This document shows positions 14,358-14,666 of a stretch of 14,666 nt of DNA, piece by piece. How positions within the stretch are numbered: position 1 is the first letter of the stretch; every line of letters begins with the position of its first letter. The translations under genes were made by a program, and so were the position numbers. The notes beneath the pieces were generated by a model. That model was not told the DNA's origin. It did no database searches and saw only the letters and a list, made by a program, of their open reading frames with translations. Origin of the DNA: Scatosoma sp045643825 (GTDB lineage Bacteria; Bacillota; Clostridia; Christensenellales; Borkfalkiaceae); the NCBI GenBank assembly GCA_045643825.1, contig JAZRFV010000061.1, forward strand, positions 1 through 14,666, given 5' to 3'.

Positions 14358-14666
14358 TTATTCTTCTGCCAAATTCAAGGCAATTTCCATCATCTTCGTG
14401 AAGGAAACTTGGCGTTCTTCCGCCGTAGTGTTTTCTTCTGGATAAATGAAGGAATCACTTACCGTACAAATGCACAATGCCTTCTTACCAGCGCGCGCCG
14501 CATTGCAATAAGGCGCAGCGGTCTCCTTTTCTACGCCAAGCACACCGATCTTCGCCCATTGCATACCCGAATCAGCATCATCGTAGAACATATCCGAGGA
14601 CAAAATGTTACCCACACGATAGGTTACTCCGATTTTTCCCCATTCTTCCGCCGCGCGACGAACCAA
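14358..14666 (-). CDS. deoD: DeoD-type purine nucleoside phosphorylase (5' part outside window)
   Basis: The last 102 residues of the enzyme that cleaves purine nucleosides with phosphate. VGNILSSDMFY and TVSDSF with the proton-donor Asp match the family, as does TTAEERQ with the conserved Arg. The usual ribose-pocket segment GVEMEAAALY reads GVEKETAAPY, so Met is Lys and a hydrophobic residue is Pro; both Glu residues remain. The frame is open at the right edge, so the N-terminus and operon promoter are outside. It is the first visible gene of the deoD-deoB-cdd-pdp operon. Confidence 0.93.
   Translation of the reverse strand: MVRRAAEEWGKIGVTYRVGNILSSDMFYDDADSGMQWAKIGVLGVEKETAAPYCNAARAGKKALCICTVSDSFIYPEENTTAEERQVSFTKMMEIALNLAEE

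Noticed and set aside
1..14666. CRISPR array, tRNA/rRNA genes, transposases, phage genes
   Set aside because: No regularly spaced repeats, RNA-gene folds or recombinase motifs were seen on either strand.

Overview
The window looks like a chromosomal segment of a low-to-moderate GC Bacillota, most likely an uncultured gut-type Clostridia. Supporting signs are AGGAGG-type ribosome sites, TTGACA/TATAAT promoters with a 17-bp spacer, an AraC-type regulator, the deo/cdd/pdp nucleoside operon, and a surface protein ending in a Cys-containing tail rather than LPXTG. Taxonomy is inference. Nearly all genes are on the minus strand; only rhaM is on the plus strand. No RNA gene, insertion sequence or CRISPR array was seen.

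Left part (1-10057): a candidate surface carbohydrate-utilisation locus in two transcription units with an AraC/cupin regulator between them. Unit 1 runs leftward from a promoter at 4413-4441. It encodes a Gfo/Idh/MocA oxidoreductase with a four-cysteine set, an exported protein with a C-terminal membrane tail, and a lipoprotein with a six-hairpin glycosidase-like fold that runs off the window. Unit 2 runs leftward from 9948-9976. It encodes a 38-residue small protein in the mRNA leader (missed by ordinary ORF calling because it is short and starts with GTG), then a 1418-residue secreted protein. That protein has three tandem N-terminal repeats and the same glycosidase-like module as the lipoprotein. 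The regulator gene (4526-5350) has its own strong promoter.

The clearest regulatory signal is that both units carry the same upstream site: a 23-bp block with one mismatch plus a second similar element. In both, a perfect TATAAT lies exactly 39 nt from the block, with a TGN extended -10, a poor -35 and a shared GGTGG at the same offset. This looks like a small regulon driven by the adjacent AraC protein.

Middle (10129-11470): an RluA-family pseudouridine synthase with its own promoter and terminator, divergent from a lone L-rhamnose mutarotase gene (rhaM) that has a perfect consensus promoter. A bidirectional terminator separates rhaM from the convergent nucleoside operon.

Right part (11474-14666): a compact nucleoside salvage operon, deoD (partial)-deoB-cdd-pdp, with short gaps or overlaps. 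It releases bases from nucleosides and moves ribose or deoxyribose 1-phosphate to the 5-phosphate. Its promoter lies beyond the right edge.

Only three gene-free gaps are of any size: 4371-4525, 5351-5513 and 9903-10128. Each is explained at least in part by regulatory elements listed below.
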